From Inhella crocodyli (GTDB lineage Bacteria > Pseudomonadota > Gammaproteobacteria > Burkholderiales > Burkholderiaceae_C): DNA of 64,000 nt. The position numbers and the translations under genes are program-made. The notes below the pieces were generated by a model, which saw only the letters and a list, made by a program, of their open reading frames with translations, searched no databases and was not told the DNA's origin. The number at the start of each line of letters is the position of its first letter. Within the stretch, counting starts at the first letter, position 1. The DNA is taken from contig NZ_SACM01000001.1 of NCBI RefSeq assembly GCF_004004565.1, forward strand, positions 868,001-932,000, in the 5' to 3' direction. Shown here one piece after another: positions 1 through 8,223 of this stretch.

Positions 1-198
1 GCGCTGGCTGCTTTCTTTCCGCAGGGCCAGCAAGGTTCCTTGCTCCCAGTTGTTCTTACGCCTGCCGATCTGAACCTGTGCCTGCTCACCGGGCAGCGCG
101 CCGTCGATGAAAACCACTTTGCCATCGGCGCGGTGGGCCACGCCTTGCGCCTCCAGGTCGATGGACTCGACCGTCAACCATTCGTCTTGGGATGTCAT
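1..198 (-). CDS. rlmD: 23S rRNA (uracil-5-)-methyltransferase RlmD, N-terminal part
   Basis: Only the first 66 codons are inside the window; the gene runs off the left edge on the minus strand. The translation begins [20 protein letters not shown] and continues with an [15 protein letters not shown] stretch, the TRAM RNA-binding domain that opens RlmD/RumA enzymes, which methylate U1939 of 23S rRNA with SAM. The catalytic methyltransferase domain lies outside the window. The start codon sits 7 bases after the rpoS stop, so it is probably the last gene of the surE-pcm-nlpD-rpoS operon. Another TRAM-containing methyltransferase of the same family is possible. Confidence 0.75.
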   Translation of the reverse strand, partial: MTSQDEWLTVESIDLEAQGVAHRADGKVVFIDGALPGEQAQVQIGRRKNNWEQGTLLALRKESSQR

Positions 199-205
199 CC
201 CCAGA

Positions 206-1126
206 TTAGAACAAGGCATCGCGTCGGACGCCCTGCTGAAGCAGGTTGCGACGCAACTTCTCCAAGGCTTCCAACTGAATCTGACGCACACGCTCTCGGG
301 TCAACTGAAGCTCTTGCGCCAGGGCGTCCAAGGTCTGGGGCTCAACGCGTCCCAATCCATAACGCCCTCTCAACACGGCCTTTTCACGGCCGCTGAGTCC
401 CGCCAAGCCCGAATTCAACAGGGCCTCCGCTTCGTGACGCAAGCGCTCGGCCTCCGGACCCGGTACACCGACATCCGCGACATCGACCACCAACGCGTCA
501 CCGCCAGAGTCCGCCGGCGCATCCAAGGAGGTGGGCGCCTCCATGTAGGTCAACAACTCCTCAACCTCCCCCAGGGGACGCTTCAGGACGGCGGCAATGT
601 CTGCGGTCCGAATGGATCCCTCCGGAGCATGTGGCAAGGCCTCCAGCGCACGTCTGGCGCGCAACACCTGGTTCAACTCTTGGACAACGTGAACAGGAAG
701 CCGCACCAAACGCGCCTGGTGCATCAGTGCACGCTCCATCGCCTGGCGGATCCACCAACTGGCGTAAGTCGAGAAGCGAAAACCTCGCTCGGGCTCAAAC
801 TTGTCGATCGCGTGCATCAAGCCCAGGTTGCCCTCCTCGATGAGGTCGGACAGCGGCAAGCCCCGCCCCATGTAGGTCTTGGCCACGGAAACGACCAAGC
901 GCAGGTTGTGCTCGATCATGCGCTGTCGCGCAGGGAAGTCGCCAGCGCGCGCCAGGGAGGCGGTCGCGAACTCCTCTTCGGGCGAGAACAAGCGAGTTCC
1001 CCGGATGTCTCGCAAGTAATGCTGCAAAACGTTCGCGCCGCCACCCGACCCGCCCACCTTGGCGGCAGGAGACCGAGGATCCTCGTCCAAACCTTCGCGA
1101 TCCAGGGAGGACGGTGAGCGCTTCAT
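206..1126 (-). CDS. rpoS: RNA polymerase sigma factor RpoS (sigma-38)
   Basis: This is the stationary-phase/general-stress sigma factor, 306 aa. Region 1.2 lies near residues 33-65 ([10 protein letters not shown]). Region 2 (about 70-140) carries the sigma-70 signature for -10 recognition and melting, including [19 protein letters not shown] and [16 protein letters not shown]. Region 3 follows, and region 4 at the C-terminus ends in a helix-turn-helix ([19 protein letters not shown]). It lies directly after nlpD, the arrangement also found in gammaproteobacteria, where a main rpoS promoter sits inside nlpD. A GGGGAGG stretch about 12 bases upstream supports the ATG at 1126. Length and order fit RpoS rather than RpoD or RpoH. 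Confidence 0.95.
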   Translation of the reverse strand: MKRSPSSLDREGLDEDPRSPAAKVGGSGGGANVLQHYLRDIRGTRLFSPEEEFATASLARAGDFPARQRMIEHNLRLVVSVAKTYMGRGLPLSDLIEEGNLGLMHAIDKFEPERGFRFSTYASWWIRQAMERALMHQARLVRLPVHVVQELNQVLRARRALEALPHAPEGSIRTADIAAVLKRPLGEVEELLTYMEAPTSLDAPADSGGDALVVDVADVGVPGPEAERLRHEAEALLNSGLAGLSGREKAVLRGRYGLGRVEPQTLDALAQELQLTRERVRQIQLEALEKLRRNLLQQGVRRDALF

Positions 1127-1151
1127 CGCAGCACGAGCCTCCCCACAAGCC

Positions 1152-2048
1152 CTAGCGCGGCGGCAAAAGGCGAGCGGGATCCACCGGCTTGCCTTTGCGC
1201 CGGATTTCGAAGTGCAACTTCACGGCGTCGGTGTCGCTGCTGCCCATGTCGGCGATGTGCTGCCCCTTCTTGACGACCTGGTCTTCCTTGACCAGCAAGG
1301 TTTGGTTGTGCGCGTAAGCGCTCAGGTAAACGTCGTTGTGTTTCAGGATCACCATGTTGCCGTAGCCGCGCAAGCCCGCCCCGGCGTACATCACCCGGCC
1401 ATCTGCGGCCGCATAGACCGGATCACCTGCCTTTCCGGCAATGGCCAAGCCCTTGACATTGCGCGCTTCATCAAAAGGCGCACTCACTGAGCCATTGGCA
1501 GGCCAAGCCCAATTCAGATCACCCTCACCCACAACAACGCTCGCGGAGGTCGACGACGGGCCTGCCGTAGCGGGGGCCGATGTCGCAGGGACTGAAGCGG
1601 TCACCACTGGGGCCTTGACGTCTCCCCGCGGCTCCAAAGGCCGCGGCGTCGACGGGGTGGGTGGTGCGACCGGTCGCGTGGTCGCCAACTCTGAGGAGGA
1701 CGGTGCGGTGACACGCAACACCTGCCCAACTTCGATCAGATTGGGATTGTCCAGCCCGTTCCACCGCGCCAAGTCTCGCCAACTCTGGCCTTGGTCCAAC
1801 GCGATGCGGATCAGGGTGTCACCAGGCTTCACGGTGTAGAACCCTGGCCGGGCGACTTCGGCCACAACCGGCTTGCCTTCCGGCTGAGTCGAGGGCAACG
1901 TTACCGGGCTCGCGGGTGCGCTGCTTCGGTCCTCCACGGGTGCGCGGTGGGGCTTCATGGGGGCGCACGCCGCGACCCCCAAAACCAAGCCGACGGCACC
2001 GATGCGTCGACCCAGATCAACAGAACGTTCAAAGGCTTTGGAGAGCAT
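1152..2048 (-). CDS. nlpD: NlpD-like LysM / M23 lipoprotein, amidase activator type
   Basis: An outer-membrane lipoprotein of about 298 aa with lipobox GVAAC. A LysM domain follows ([14 protein letters not shown] ... [18 protein letters not shown]), then a Pro/Thr/Ser-rich linker, then a C-terminal LytM/M23 domain ([32 protein letters not shown]). The domain closely resembles E. coli NlpD, which has no hydrolase activity and activates the amidase AmiC at the septum. Here the first metal-ligand segment reads KGLAIAG, so both the His and the Asp of active M23 enzymes are missing, in keeping with an activator role. I chose the ATG at 2048; an in-frame TTG lies at 2075. It sits between pcm and rpoS in one operon. 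Confidence 0.88.
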   Translation of the reverse strand: MLSKAFERSVDLGRRIGAVGLVLGVAACAPMKPHRAPVEDRSSAPASPVTLPSTQPEGKPVVAEVARPGFYTVKPGDTLIRIALDQGQSWRDLARWNGLDNPNLIEVGQVLRVTAPSSSELATTRPVAPPTPSTPRPLEPRGDVKAPVVTASVPATSAPATAGPSSTSASVVVGEGDLNWAWPANGSVSAPFDEARNVKGLAIAGKAGDPVYAAADGRVMYAGAGLRGYGNMVILKHNDVYLSAYAHNQTLLVKEDQVVKKGQHIADMGSSDTDAVKLHFEIRRKGKPVDPARLLPPR

Positions 2049-2093
2049 CACACAGCAATCATTGGCAGGTCGCAACGCGGTGCCACTCGAGGG

Positions 2094-2858
2094 TCAAATG
2101 ACGCCAGATTTTAGAGGGACGAACAAGACACCCTCTTGCGTGGTACGACGCCACTCGCTGCGACCCGCGATGACCTCATGGTCGACGATCGTCAGCAACT
2201 GGCCTGACCCGCCATGCTGAGTGGGCGCGACCAAACGCCCCCCCGGGGCCAACAGCTGCAGCCAAGCCTGCGGAATCTCTTCACCTCCAGCTGCAGACAC
2301 GATGCTGTCGAAGGGGCCTCCCCATACCGGAACCCCTTGGCCGTCAGCGTGCCAGAGCACCGGTGAACGACGCCAGCTCAGCTCGGATCGCAAAGACTGC
2401 AGCTTCAGCTTGGCGCCTTCGTGGAGCGCCTGAATCCGCTCCACGCTGGTCACGTCTGTTGCCAAACAGGCCAACAATGCCGCCTGGTAGCCACACCCTG
2501 TGCCAATCTCAAGCACCCTGCCGAGATGGCCCAAATGGCGGGCCTGTTGTCCCTGGCGCAGCAGGCTCAACATCCGAGCCACCACCGACGGTTTGGAAAT
2601 CGTTTGTCCGTGACCAATCGGCAACGCCGTGTCCTCGTAAGCCTGGGGCGCCAAGGCACTGTCGACAAACCGATGGCGAGGCACGCGATCCATCGCACTC
2701 AACACCACCTCGTCGAAACCGCCGCCACGCCGAAGCCGAGACACCATGCGCGCACGCACTCCCGGTGAGTCCAACCCTATGCCACTCGGAGCCACCAAGC
2801 GTGCCGCATCGGCCACGGCCTGGTCCAGCAAGCGCTGGGGACGCAAGACCCGGCTCAT
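2094..2858 (-). CDS. pcm: Protein-L-isoaspartate O-methyltransferase
   Basis: A cytosolic SAM-dependent repair enzyme that methylates isoaspartyl residues in aged proteins, 254 aa. The substrate-binding segment [13 protein letters not shown] is followed by the SAM motif [16 protein letters not shown] and an acidic post-I segment VTSVERI. The longer open frame extends upstream to 3212, but the ATG at 2858 is preferred: it overlaps the surE stop by 4 bases (ATGA) and begins the homologous protein ([14 protein letters not shown]). About 45 N-terminal residues precede the core, as in other Burkholderiales homologues. Coupling with surE points to shared stationary-phase repair duties. Confidence 0.93.
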   Translation of the reverse strand: MSRVLRPQRLLDQAVADAARLVAPSGIGLDSPGVRARMVSRLRRGGGFDEVVLSAMDRVPRHRFVDSALAPQAYEDTALPIGHGQTISKPSVVARMLSLLRQGQQARHLGHLGRVLEIGTGCGYQAALLACLATDVTSVERIQALHEGAKLKLQSLRSELSWRRSPVLWHADGQGVPVWGGPFDSIVSAAGGEEIPQAWLQLLAPGGRLVAPTQHGGSGQLLTIVDHEVIAGRSEWRRTTQEGVLFVPLKSGVI

Positions 2859-3598
2859 GCCAGGCGCCGTCGCCAGTGATCCAACTGCGCGTGGTGCGTC
2901 AGGTCGATCTGCAGGGGGGTGATGGACACCTGGTTCTGCGAGATTGCATAGAAGTCGGTGCCCTCGCCCGCTTCCCGCACATCGCCCGGGGGACCGATCC
3001 AGTAAATGGTTTCGCCGCGGGGATTGACCTGTGAGTAAGACGCCGAGTTGGCATGTCGCCGCCCCAGTCGAGTGACCACCCGAGGCAGGCGCTCCGCGTG
3101 AGGATGGTTGGGAATGTTGACGTTCAACAAGAAGGCCTCGTCCAACGGGCCTGCGAGCACCTGCTCCACGATGCTCCTCGCCGTGCGAGCGGCTGCATCC
3201 AGTTCTCGCCAATCCCGTTCCGCTTGCGAAAACGCGATGGCAGGGATACCGAACAGATAGCCCTCCGTCGCAGCCGCCACGGTGCCGGAGTAGATCGTGT
3301 CGTCGCCCATGTTGGCGCCGTTGTTGATCCCGCTCAACACCAAATCGGGTCGCCAGTCCTTCAGCAGGGCCGTCAGGGCCAAGTGCACGCTGTCTGAAGG
3401 CGTCCCGTTGACAAACCGAAACCCATTGGCCGCACGATGCACGTTCAATGGGCGATGAAGCGAGAGCGAATTGGACGTGCCACTGGCGTTCTGCTCAGGC
3501 GCGACCACCTCGATCTCTCCTAGACCCTGGCAAGCCTCCACCAAGGCTGCCAAGCCAGGCGCCAAATAGCCGTCGTCGTTTGCAATCAGGATTCGCAT
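2855..3598 (-). CDS. surE: 5'/3'-nucleotidase SurE
   Basis: A metal-dependent nucleoside monophosphate phosphatase/exopolyphosphatase, 247 aa, the usual family size. The N-terminus [11 protein letters not shown] supplies the metal ligands D8 and D9; S39 ([11 protein letters not shown]) and [12 protein letters not shown] complete the active site. The open frame continues upstream to 3715, but the ATG at 3598 gives the canonical start. Survival-protein genes surE and pcm are neighbours across many proteobacteria. A TACAAT sequence on the minus strand at 3605-3610, only 7 bases from the ATG, could drive an almost leaderless transcript, but no convincing -35 element accompanies it. Confidence 0.94.
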   Translation of the reverse strand: MRILIANDDGYLAPGLAALVEACQGLGEIEVVAPEQNASGTSNSLSLHRPLNVHRAANGFRFVNGTPSDSVHLALTALLKDWRPDLVLSGINNGANMGDDTIYSGTVAAATEGYLFGIPAIAFSQAERDWRELDAAARTARSIVEQVLAGPLDEAFLLNVNIPNHPHAERLPRVVTRLGRRHANSASYSQVNPRGETIYWIGPPGDVREAGEGTDFYAISQNQVSITPLQIDLTHHAQLDHWRRRLA

Positions 3599-3735
3599 CG
3601 GCAGATTGTAGGAACCCGCGCAGCCCGCCTTGACCTCGTTCGCAGCGACACTCTCGACCACAGGTTGCCCCCGGGGTCGGGGGGCGATCCATGCGATTCG
3701 CTTGGTTAGCATCAACCGATCAAAGCAAGGTCCTC

Positions 3736-4470
3736 ATGTCGGTCAAAGTTCTTATCCTGGAAGACAACCCTGTTGCACGAAGCTTTCTGTGCAAGGTCGT
3801 TCGCGAAAGCTTCAGCGACGCGTTGCAGATCGTTGAAGCAGCCGATCTCGAGAGTGCTCGCCGGGAGGTTCAAGTCCATGGGATGGACCCGCTCAATGGC
3901 ATCAAGTTGATGTTGGTGGACCTAGAACTGCCCGACGGCAATGGCATGGACCTGCTGAGCGATTTGATGGGCACACCACCCCTCAAAGTCGTCACGACGC
4001 TCTACTCTGACGACGAGCACCTTTTTCCAGCGCTGCAGTGCGGGGCCGATGGGTACTTGCTCAAAGAAGATCGCTTCGAAGTGTTGGTCGAAGAGTTGCA
4101 GCGCATCGTCCGCGGACAGCCTCCCCTATCGCCCGCCATCGCCCGTCGACTGCTGGGGCACTTCCGACCGGCCCACGCCGATACTGCGCCGTCAGGCTTG
4201 CATTCGAATTTCGGTGCGCTCGGCGGAAACGGCCCCAACTCCCGTCCGGTGCCCTTGGACCCGACAAGCGGAGAAACGGCGCGCTTGTCGCCTCGCGAGA
4301 ACGAGGTGCTCACTTACCTGAGCAAGGGCTTCACGATCAAGGAAATCGCCAATTTGATGGGCATCAAGTGGTACACGGTCAACGACCACATCAAGTCGAT
4401 CTACAAGAAGTTGAACGTGTCGAGCCGGGCAGAAGCGGCGGTGCTCGCCAGCAAACAAGGCTTGGTGTAA
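3736..4470 (+). CDS. NarL/LuxR-type response regulator (orphan)
   Basis: A two-domain response regulator, 244 aa. The receiver domain (residues 1-125) has acidic pocket E9/D10, phospho-acceptor D62 in LMLVDLELPDGNG, a Thr in VVTTLYSDD and the conserved Lys in GYLLKED. A linker of about 50 residues leads to a LuxR-type helix-turn-helix (LSPRENEVLTYLSKGFTIKE ... YTVNDHIKSIYKKL). The ATG at 3736 is preferred over the frame start at 3691 because AAGG precedes it. It is divergent from surE, and no histidine kinase gene is adjacent, so the partner kinase and regulon are unknown. It ends at a strong terminator. Confidence 0.88.
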   Translation: MSVKVLILEDNPVARSFLCKVVRESFSDALQIVEAADLESARREVQVHGMDPLNGIKLMLVDLELPDGNGMDLLSDLMGTPPLKVVTTLYSDDEHLFPALQCGADGYLLKEDRFEVLVEELQRIVRGQPPLSPAIARRLLGHFRPAHADTAPSGLHSNFGALGGNGPNSRPVPLDPTSGETARLSPRENEVLTYLSKGFTIKEIANLMGIKWYTVNDHIKSIYKKLNVSSRAEAAVLASKQGLV

Positions 4471-4490
4471 ACCGGTAATGCCGAACAACA

Positions 4491-4517
4491 AAAAAGGCGC
4501 CAAAGGCGCCTTTTTTT
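4491..4517. terminator. Bidirectional intrinsic terminator
   Basis: A GGCGCC stem with an AAA loop, flanked by an A-run on the left and seven T on the right. It can end the response regulator transcript on the plus strand and the tRNA-His transcript on the minus strand, which converge here. Confidence 0.9.
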
Positions 4518-4528
4518 GTGGATCTCGT

Positions 4529-4605
4529 TGGGGTGGCTGACGGGACTCGAACCCGCGACAACAGGAATCACAATCCTGGACTCTACCAACTGAGCTACAG
4601 CCACC
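4529..4605 (-). tRNA. tRNA-His (GTG)
   Basis: A 77-base cloverleaf including an encoded CCA. The extra G(-1) of histidine tRNAs is present and faces C73 beyond the GTGGCTG/CAGCCAC acceptor stem. The D arm contains AGCTCAGTTGGTAGAGT, the anticodon loop reads TTGTGAT with anticodon GTG, and the T arm has GGGTTCGAGTCCC. It lies between ppiD and a terminator, with its own promoter candidate at the ppiD stop codon. Confidence 0.97.
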
Positions 4606-4618
4606 ACCGAAGCCTGCC

Positions 4619-4645
4619 AGTATAGCAAGCATTTCAGGATCTCAA
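4619..4645 (-). promoter_or_regulatory. Candidate sigma-70 promoter of tRNA-His
   Basis: On the minus strand TTGAGA (4645-4640) is followed 15 bases later by TATACT (4624-4619). The predicted start falls a few bases before the tRNA 5' end at 4605. The -35 element overlaps the ppiD stop codon. The spacer is shorter than the ideal 17. Confidence 0.55.
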
Positions 4646-6546
4646 GGCGTCGAAGCCGCCTTTGCAGGGGCCTTGACCTTGACCGAAGTCTTCACGCTGC
4701 GCTTCAAGGCCTCCACGTACGCTTCGCCCTCGGCCTGCAACCAGTTCTGGGCGACCAAGCGGGCCATGTCTTGGCTGCTCATCACGCCTTCCTTAGGCTT
4801 GCCTACCGCCGACAGGCGAACGACCCAGTACCCCGCGCGGCCCGCATCTTGTCCAAAAGTGTTGGGCAACTTACTTGCGTCGGCGCGCAAAACCGCCTCC
4901 AACACCTCGCGAGGGAGACCTTCGGGCTGCGCACGAGACACCCACTTGGGTTCGCCAAGTCCCGCGTCGCTTGCATCCTTCAAGCGCTTCTCCCCCTCCG
5001 CCTTGGCCAAGGCAGCTGCACGCTGCTGCACCAACTCCGCGCGCATCATCGGGCTCACCGTTTCAAGCGGCGGCGCCGCGGCAGGACGGTGCGTCACCAC
5101 GCGCGCCGAAACCAACTGGTTGGGCGCCGTCTCGATGGCCTCCGTGTTGTGCTTCGCCCGCACGGCATCGGGAGCGAACACCGCCTCCAACAGCTTGGGA
5201 GAAGCCCACACGCCGGTCGTGCCCATGGCAGGTTGGCGGGCAACCGTTGCAGTCTGGATGCTGAGACCGAGTTTCTCCGCGGCAGGCTTCAGCGAGGTGG
5301 CCTGTTCAAAAACCAAGTTGGTGAACTGCTCGCTCAAGGCTTGCATTTGCTTGCGTGCCGATGCCGACCGCAACTCTTCCTCCAGTTCCACCTTGACCTC
5401 ATCGAAGGCACGTACTGCGCCGCCTCGCGTTTCTCGCGCCAAGATCAGGTGGAACCCATCGTCGGTCTGCACTATCGGACTGACTTCACCGTCCTTGAGT
5501 GCAAAGGCCGCTTCGTCGAACGCCTTGGGAAAGGCACCTTTGGCATTGAAGCCCAGGTCGCCGCCCTGGGCCTTGGACGCCTCGTCGTCGGAGTACTGAC
5601 GCGCCAAGTCGGCAAAGCGCTGAGGCGACTTCACGATCTCAGCCCGCCATCCTTCAAGCTTGTCGCGCGCGGCCTTTTCGCCGGCCGCCCCTGCCTTGGC
5701 GTCAACACGCAGCAGGATGTGCGCGAAACGCCGCTCTTCGGGCGCCGCGTATTTGCTCTTGTTTGCCTCGTAGGCTTGGCGGAGTTCGGCATCACTCACC
5801 GAGACTTTTGCTTTCAGGGCGTTGGCGTCCAACACCAGGTACTCCACGTCCGCCGACTCCGGCCGAAGCCAACGCTTTTGCGTGTCGGCCTGTTTGTAGT
5901 ACGCGGCGACATCTTCGTCGCTGACTTGCACTTGGGCGGCGAAGCCGTCCGCCACGAACTTTTGCCAACGCACCTCACGCTGCTGTAGCAACGCCACATG
6001 GGCCAAGTCGCCCAGCTTGGTGCCACCTTGCTCGGGGGCCGCCGGCACCGAGACAGGCGCGAGGATCTGCCGCATTTGGATGTCCTTGCGCAGCAATTGC
6101 ACGAACCCTTGCTCGGTCAATCCCTGCGCCGCCAGGATGGCAGTGTTGAGCTTGCCATCGGGCGTCCGGTACGACGAAGACAACTGCGGATCGCGATCGA
6201 ACATGGCCTTGACCCGCGCATCGTCCACCACCAGCAATTGCCCCGTCGCCGCGGCGGCCAGTGCACGTTGGTCCACCAGCGATTGCAGCGAGCGCATCTT
6301 GCCCTCGTCCGAATCCAAAACCTTGGGATCGACGCGCGGATCACGCTCGCGCTGCCGTTCGGTGAACTTGCGATGCTCGGCGTCCCACTCGGCTTGCGTG
6401 ATGCCGTGACCGTCCACCGACGCCACCGACGCTCCGGATGCCTCCATGAAGCTGCTGTACCCGGTGGGAGCCACGAAAGCCACCACCAGCAAGGAAAGCA
6501 GCCCCCCCATCAGCCAACGGGTGTTGGCACGCACAAACTCAAACAT
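4642..6546 (-). CDS. ppiD: Periplasmic folding chaperone PpiD (SurA_N + parvulin)
   Basis: An inner-membrane-anchored periplasmic foldase, 634 aa. A short cytosolic N-terminus (MFEFVRANTRW) precedes one transmembrane helix (about 13-31). A SurA-N-like chaperone region follows, and a parvulin domain lies near residues 268-370, recognisable by RRFAHILLRVD, FADLARQYSDD, GGDLGF and DDGFHLILA. The long C-terminal part is also chaperone-like. PpiD meets substrates leaving the SecYEG translocon. The neighbouring hupB gene is also its neighbour in E. coli (hupB-ppiD), which supports the name. Confidence 0.93.
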   Translation of the reverse strand: MFEFVRANTRWLMGGLLSLLVVAFVAPTGYSSFMEASGASVASVDGHGITQAEWDAEHRKFTERQRERDPRVDPKVLDSDEGKMRSLQSLVDQRALAAAATGQLLVVDDARVKAMFDRDPQLSSSYRTPDGKLNTAILAAQGLTEQGFVQLLRKDIQMRQILAPVSVPAAPEQGGTKLGDLAHVALLQQREVRWQKFVADGFAAQVQVSDEDVAAYYKQADTQKRWLRPESADVEYLVLDANALKAKVSVSDAELRQAYEANKSKYAAPEERRFAHILLRVDAKAGAAGEKAARDKLEGWRAEIVKSPQRFADLARQYSDDEASKAQGGDLGFNAKGAFPKAFDEAAFALKDGEVSPIVQTDDGFHLILARETRGGAVRAFDEVKVELEEELRSASARKQMQALSEQFTNLVFEQATSLKPAAEKLGLSIQTATVARQPAMGTTGVWASPKLLEAVFAPDAVRAKHNTEAIETAPNQLVSARVVTHRPAAAPPLETVSPMMRAELVQQRAAALAKAEGEKRLKDASDAGLGEPKWVSRAQPEGLPREVLEAVLRADASKLPNTFGQDAGRAGYWVVRLSAVGKPKEGVMSSQDMARLVAQNWLQAEGEAYVEALKRSVKTSVKVKAPAKAASTP

Positions 6547-6588
6547 GCAAGTTCCTCAGATCCACCAGCACATGCCGGTGGCGACAAC

Positions 6589-6614
6589 AAAAAGGCGAAC
6601 TGACGTTCGCCTTT
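6589..6614 (-). terminator. Intrinsic terminator after hupB-tRNA-Val
   Basis: Read on the minus strand, AAAGGCGAAC - GTCA - GTTCGCCTTT is a near-perfect 10-bp stem followed by more T. It lies just beyond the tRNA-Val 3' end and ahead of ppiD. Confidence 0.85.
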
Positions 6615-6657
6615 GGACCGATTAGGAATTTTAGGTGGCCTTGGTCAACCGGCCGAA

Positions 6658-6733
6658 TGGTGGGTGCTAACGGGCTCGAACCGCTGACCTACGCCTTGTA
6701 AGGGCGCCGCTCTACCAACTGAGCTAAGCACCC
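6658..6733 (-). tRNA. tRNA-Val (TAC)
   Basis: A 76-base cloverleaf with encoded CCA. The acceptor GGGTGCT pairs with AGCACCC, the D arm holds AGCTCAGTTGGTAGAGC, the anticodon stem-loop is CCCTTACAAGG (anticodon TAC) and the T arm GGTTCGAGCC. Its 5' end is only 6 bases after the hupB stop codon, so it is probably cut from a hupB transcript, which then meets the terminator at 6589-6614. Confidence 0.96.
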
Positions 6734-6739
6734 AGGGCT

Positions 6740-7012
6740 TCAGTTGAGCGCGTCCTTCAAACCTTTGCCCGGCTTGAACTTCGGCGACTTGCTGGCCTTG
6801 ATCTTCATCGGTTCTTTGGTCTTGGGGTTCAGGCCGGTGCGGGCCTTGCGCTTGACCACACTGAAGCTGCCGAAGCCCAGCAGCGACACGGTGCCGTTCT
6901 TCTTCAGCGTCGTGCGCACGCCACCGACGAACGCTTCCAGGGCGCGCTGGGCGGCCGCCTTGGAAATGTCAGCTTGCTTGGCAATGTGTTCAATCATTTC
7001 GGTCTTGTTCAC
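6740..7012 (-). CDS. hupB: DNA-binding protein HU-beta
   Basis: A nucleoid histone-like protein, 90 aa. The fold is typical: the N-terminal dimerisation helices start NKTEMIEHIAKQADISKAAA, followed by GFGSFSVVKRKARTGLNPKT, where the beta-arm inserts into the DNA minor groove, and a Lys-rich C-terminus. The start is GTG at 7012, preceded by GAGAGGAA 6 bases upstream. The longer frame to 7036 would add residues not seen in HU. A tRNA-Val gene follows after 6 bases and ppiD after the terminator. Confidence 0.95.
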   Translation of the reverse strand: MNKTEMIEHIAKQADISKAAAQRALEAFVGGVRTTLKKNGTVSLLGFGSFSVVKRKARTGLNPKTKEPMKIKASKSPKFKPGKGLKDALN

Positions 7013-7072
7013 GGCGATTCCTCTCTTGTTGGGCACCCGGCCTGGCCGATCGCGGCAGGCGGAAGGGCGCGA

Positions 7073-7078
7073 ATTCTA
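7073..7078 (-). promoter_or_regulatory. Candidate -10 element of hupB
   Basis: TAGAAT on the minus strand, followed by a GC-rich TCGCGCCC discriminator, 61 bases before the hupB start. No good -35 hexamer is visible. The same signature occurs ahead of gyrA, etf-QO and cphE in this window. Confidence 0.5.
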
Positions 7079-7130
7079 GGCGCCGTCTTGAGCGATCAGG
7101 GCAGGCACAAACGCTGACCCGATCGCCACA

Positions 7131-7706
7131 TCAGCGCGCCCGGGCTCGAATCTCTGGCAGGGCCTTGCGCAAGTAGTACACCATCGACCACACCGTCAAC
7201 ACGACGGCACCGGCCAACAGCCAAAGGCCCCAGGCTCGGGTGGGGATGACGCCGAACAACAGGCCGTCGTACAGCAAAAAGGGGATGGCAACCATCTGCG
7301 CAGTTGTCTTCAGTTTGCCCACCATGTGAACCGCCACACTGGCCGATGCGCCCAACTGGGCCATCCATTCGCGAAGGGCACTGATGGCGATTTCGCGCCC
7401 GATGATCACGAGCGCGAACAAGGCGCCAAGGCTGCCCAATCGCCCCTGCTCCAACAGCACCAGCAGGGAGGCACACACCAGGAACTTGTCGGCCACAGGA
7501 TCCAAGAAAGCACCGAACGCGGAAGACTGGTTCAGCCGGCGAGCCAAATAGCCATCCAGCCAATCCGTCAGTGCCACGGCAACGAACAGGACCGTTGCCA
7601 TCAGGTTTTTGACGTCGGGCCCCAAGGGCAGGTGGAAGACCCCCGCGATCAGCGGAATGGCCACGATCCTGGCCCAGGTCAACAGCGTGGGGATGGTGAA
7701 GAACAT
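7131..7706 (-). CDS. pgsA: CDP-diacylglycerol--glycerol-3-phosphate 3-phosphatidyltransferase
   Basis: An integral membrane enzyme making phosphatidylglycerol phosphate from CDP-diacylglycerol and glycerol-3-phosphate, 191 aa with several hydrophobic helices. The CDP-alcohol phosphotransferase motif D-x2-D-G-x2-A-R-x8-G-x3-D-x3-D is intact at residues 48-73 (DWLDGYLARR ... GAFLDPVADK). It lies downstream of uvrC and a small lipoprotein on the same strand; uvrC-pgsA linkage is widespread in proteobacteria. Confidence 0.95.
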   Translation of the reverse strand: MFFTIPTLLTWARIVAIPLIAGVFHLPLGPDVKNLMATVLFVAVALTDWLDGYLARRLNQSSAFGAFLDPVADKFLVCASLLVLLEQGRLGSLGALFALVIIGREIAISALREWMAQLGASASVAVHMVGKLKTTAQMVAIPFLLYDGLLFGVIPTRAWGLWLLAGAVVLTVWSMVYYLRKALPEIRARAR

Positions 7707-7727
7707 GTTCGAGATTGTGCGCGCGCC

Positions 7728-8204
7728 TTACTGCAGACCTCGCGGCTTGAAACGACGGGCCTCGTCGAACAAGAACGTTTCAACAAACATTCTGGGTTCC
7801 GGCATTCGGGACAGGTCCCCGTATGGGGCGCCGCGGTGGACCGCTGCAATGGCCAACTGCACGGTGTCTTTGGCTTGTCGCGGTTCGCGGAGCACGGTGA
7901 TGCGACGCACCGTGCCGTCGGCATGCAAGTCCACGCGCAGCACAGGTACGGCGAGGAGGATGTCGGGCGGCTTGCCCAAGTACACCCGATCGGCATTTTG
8001 CTCGGCCAGGCGCTGTGCCGCGTAGCGCTCCAACGCCTGTTGGCTGCGCAATGCCGGCGCGGGCGCCACTCCCAGAGACGAGGGGGGCGCGGATGACGCC
8101 CCTGGCCGAGGGGCCGCGGGTGCAGGCGGCGCACTGACGGGCGCAGGACCGCTGCACCCGACCAATGCGAGTGCGACCGTTAGGCACGCCAATGCGCACT
8201 TCAC
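7728..8204 (-). CDS. Small lipoprotein, TonB C-terminal-like domain
   Basis: A conserved Burkholderiales protein of unknown function, about 158 aa. From the GTG at 8204 the signal peptide reads MKCALACLTVALALVGC, with a lipobox Cys at position 17. A Pro/Ala linker follows, then a C-terminal domain with LRVDLHADGTVRRITVLREP and DTVQLAIAAVHRGAPYGDL, resembling the DG-x-V strand pattern and small beta-domain of TonB C-termini. An upstream GTG at 8237 is possible but would overlap uvrC and weaken the signal peptide. Its place between uvrC and pgsA suggests co-transcription. It may contact cell-wall or outer-membrane partners. Confidence 0.72.
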   Translation of the reverse strand: MKCALACLTVALALVGCSGPAPVSAPPAPAAPRPGASSAPPSSLGVAPAPALRSQQALERYAAQRLAEQNADRVYLGKPPDILLAVPVLRVDLHADGTVRRITVLREPRQAKDTVQLAIAAVHRGAPYGDLSRMPEPRMFVETFLFDEARRFKPRGLQ

Positions 8205-8223
8205 GACCCGTCCCGGTTTGAAT

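Noticed and set aside
3605-3610. TACAAT as a leaderless surE promoter
   Set aside because: No acceptable -35 and no support from neighbouring sequence; mentioned only in the surE entry.
4529-6733. tRNA-His and tRNA-Val as integration sites of a genomic island
   Set aside because: No integrase, no direct repeats of the tRNA ends, and the genes between them are housekeeping (ppiD, hupB).
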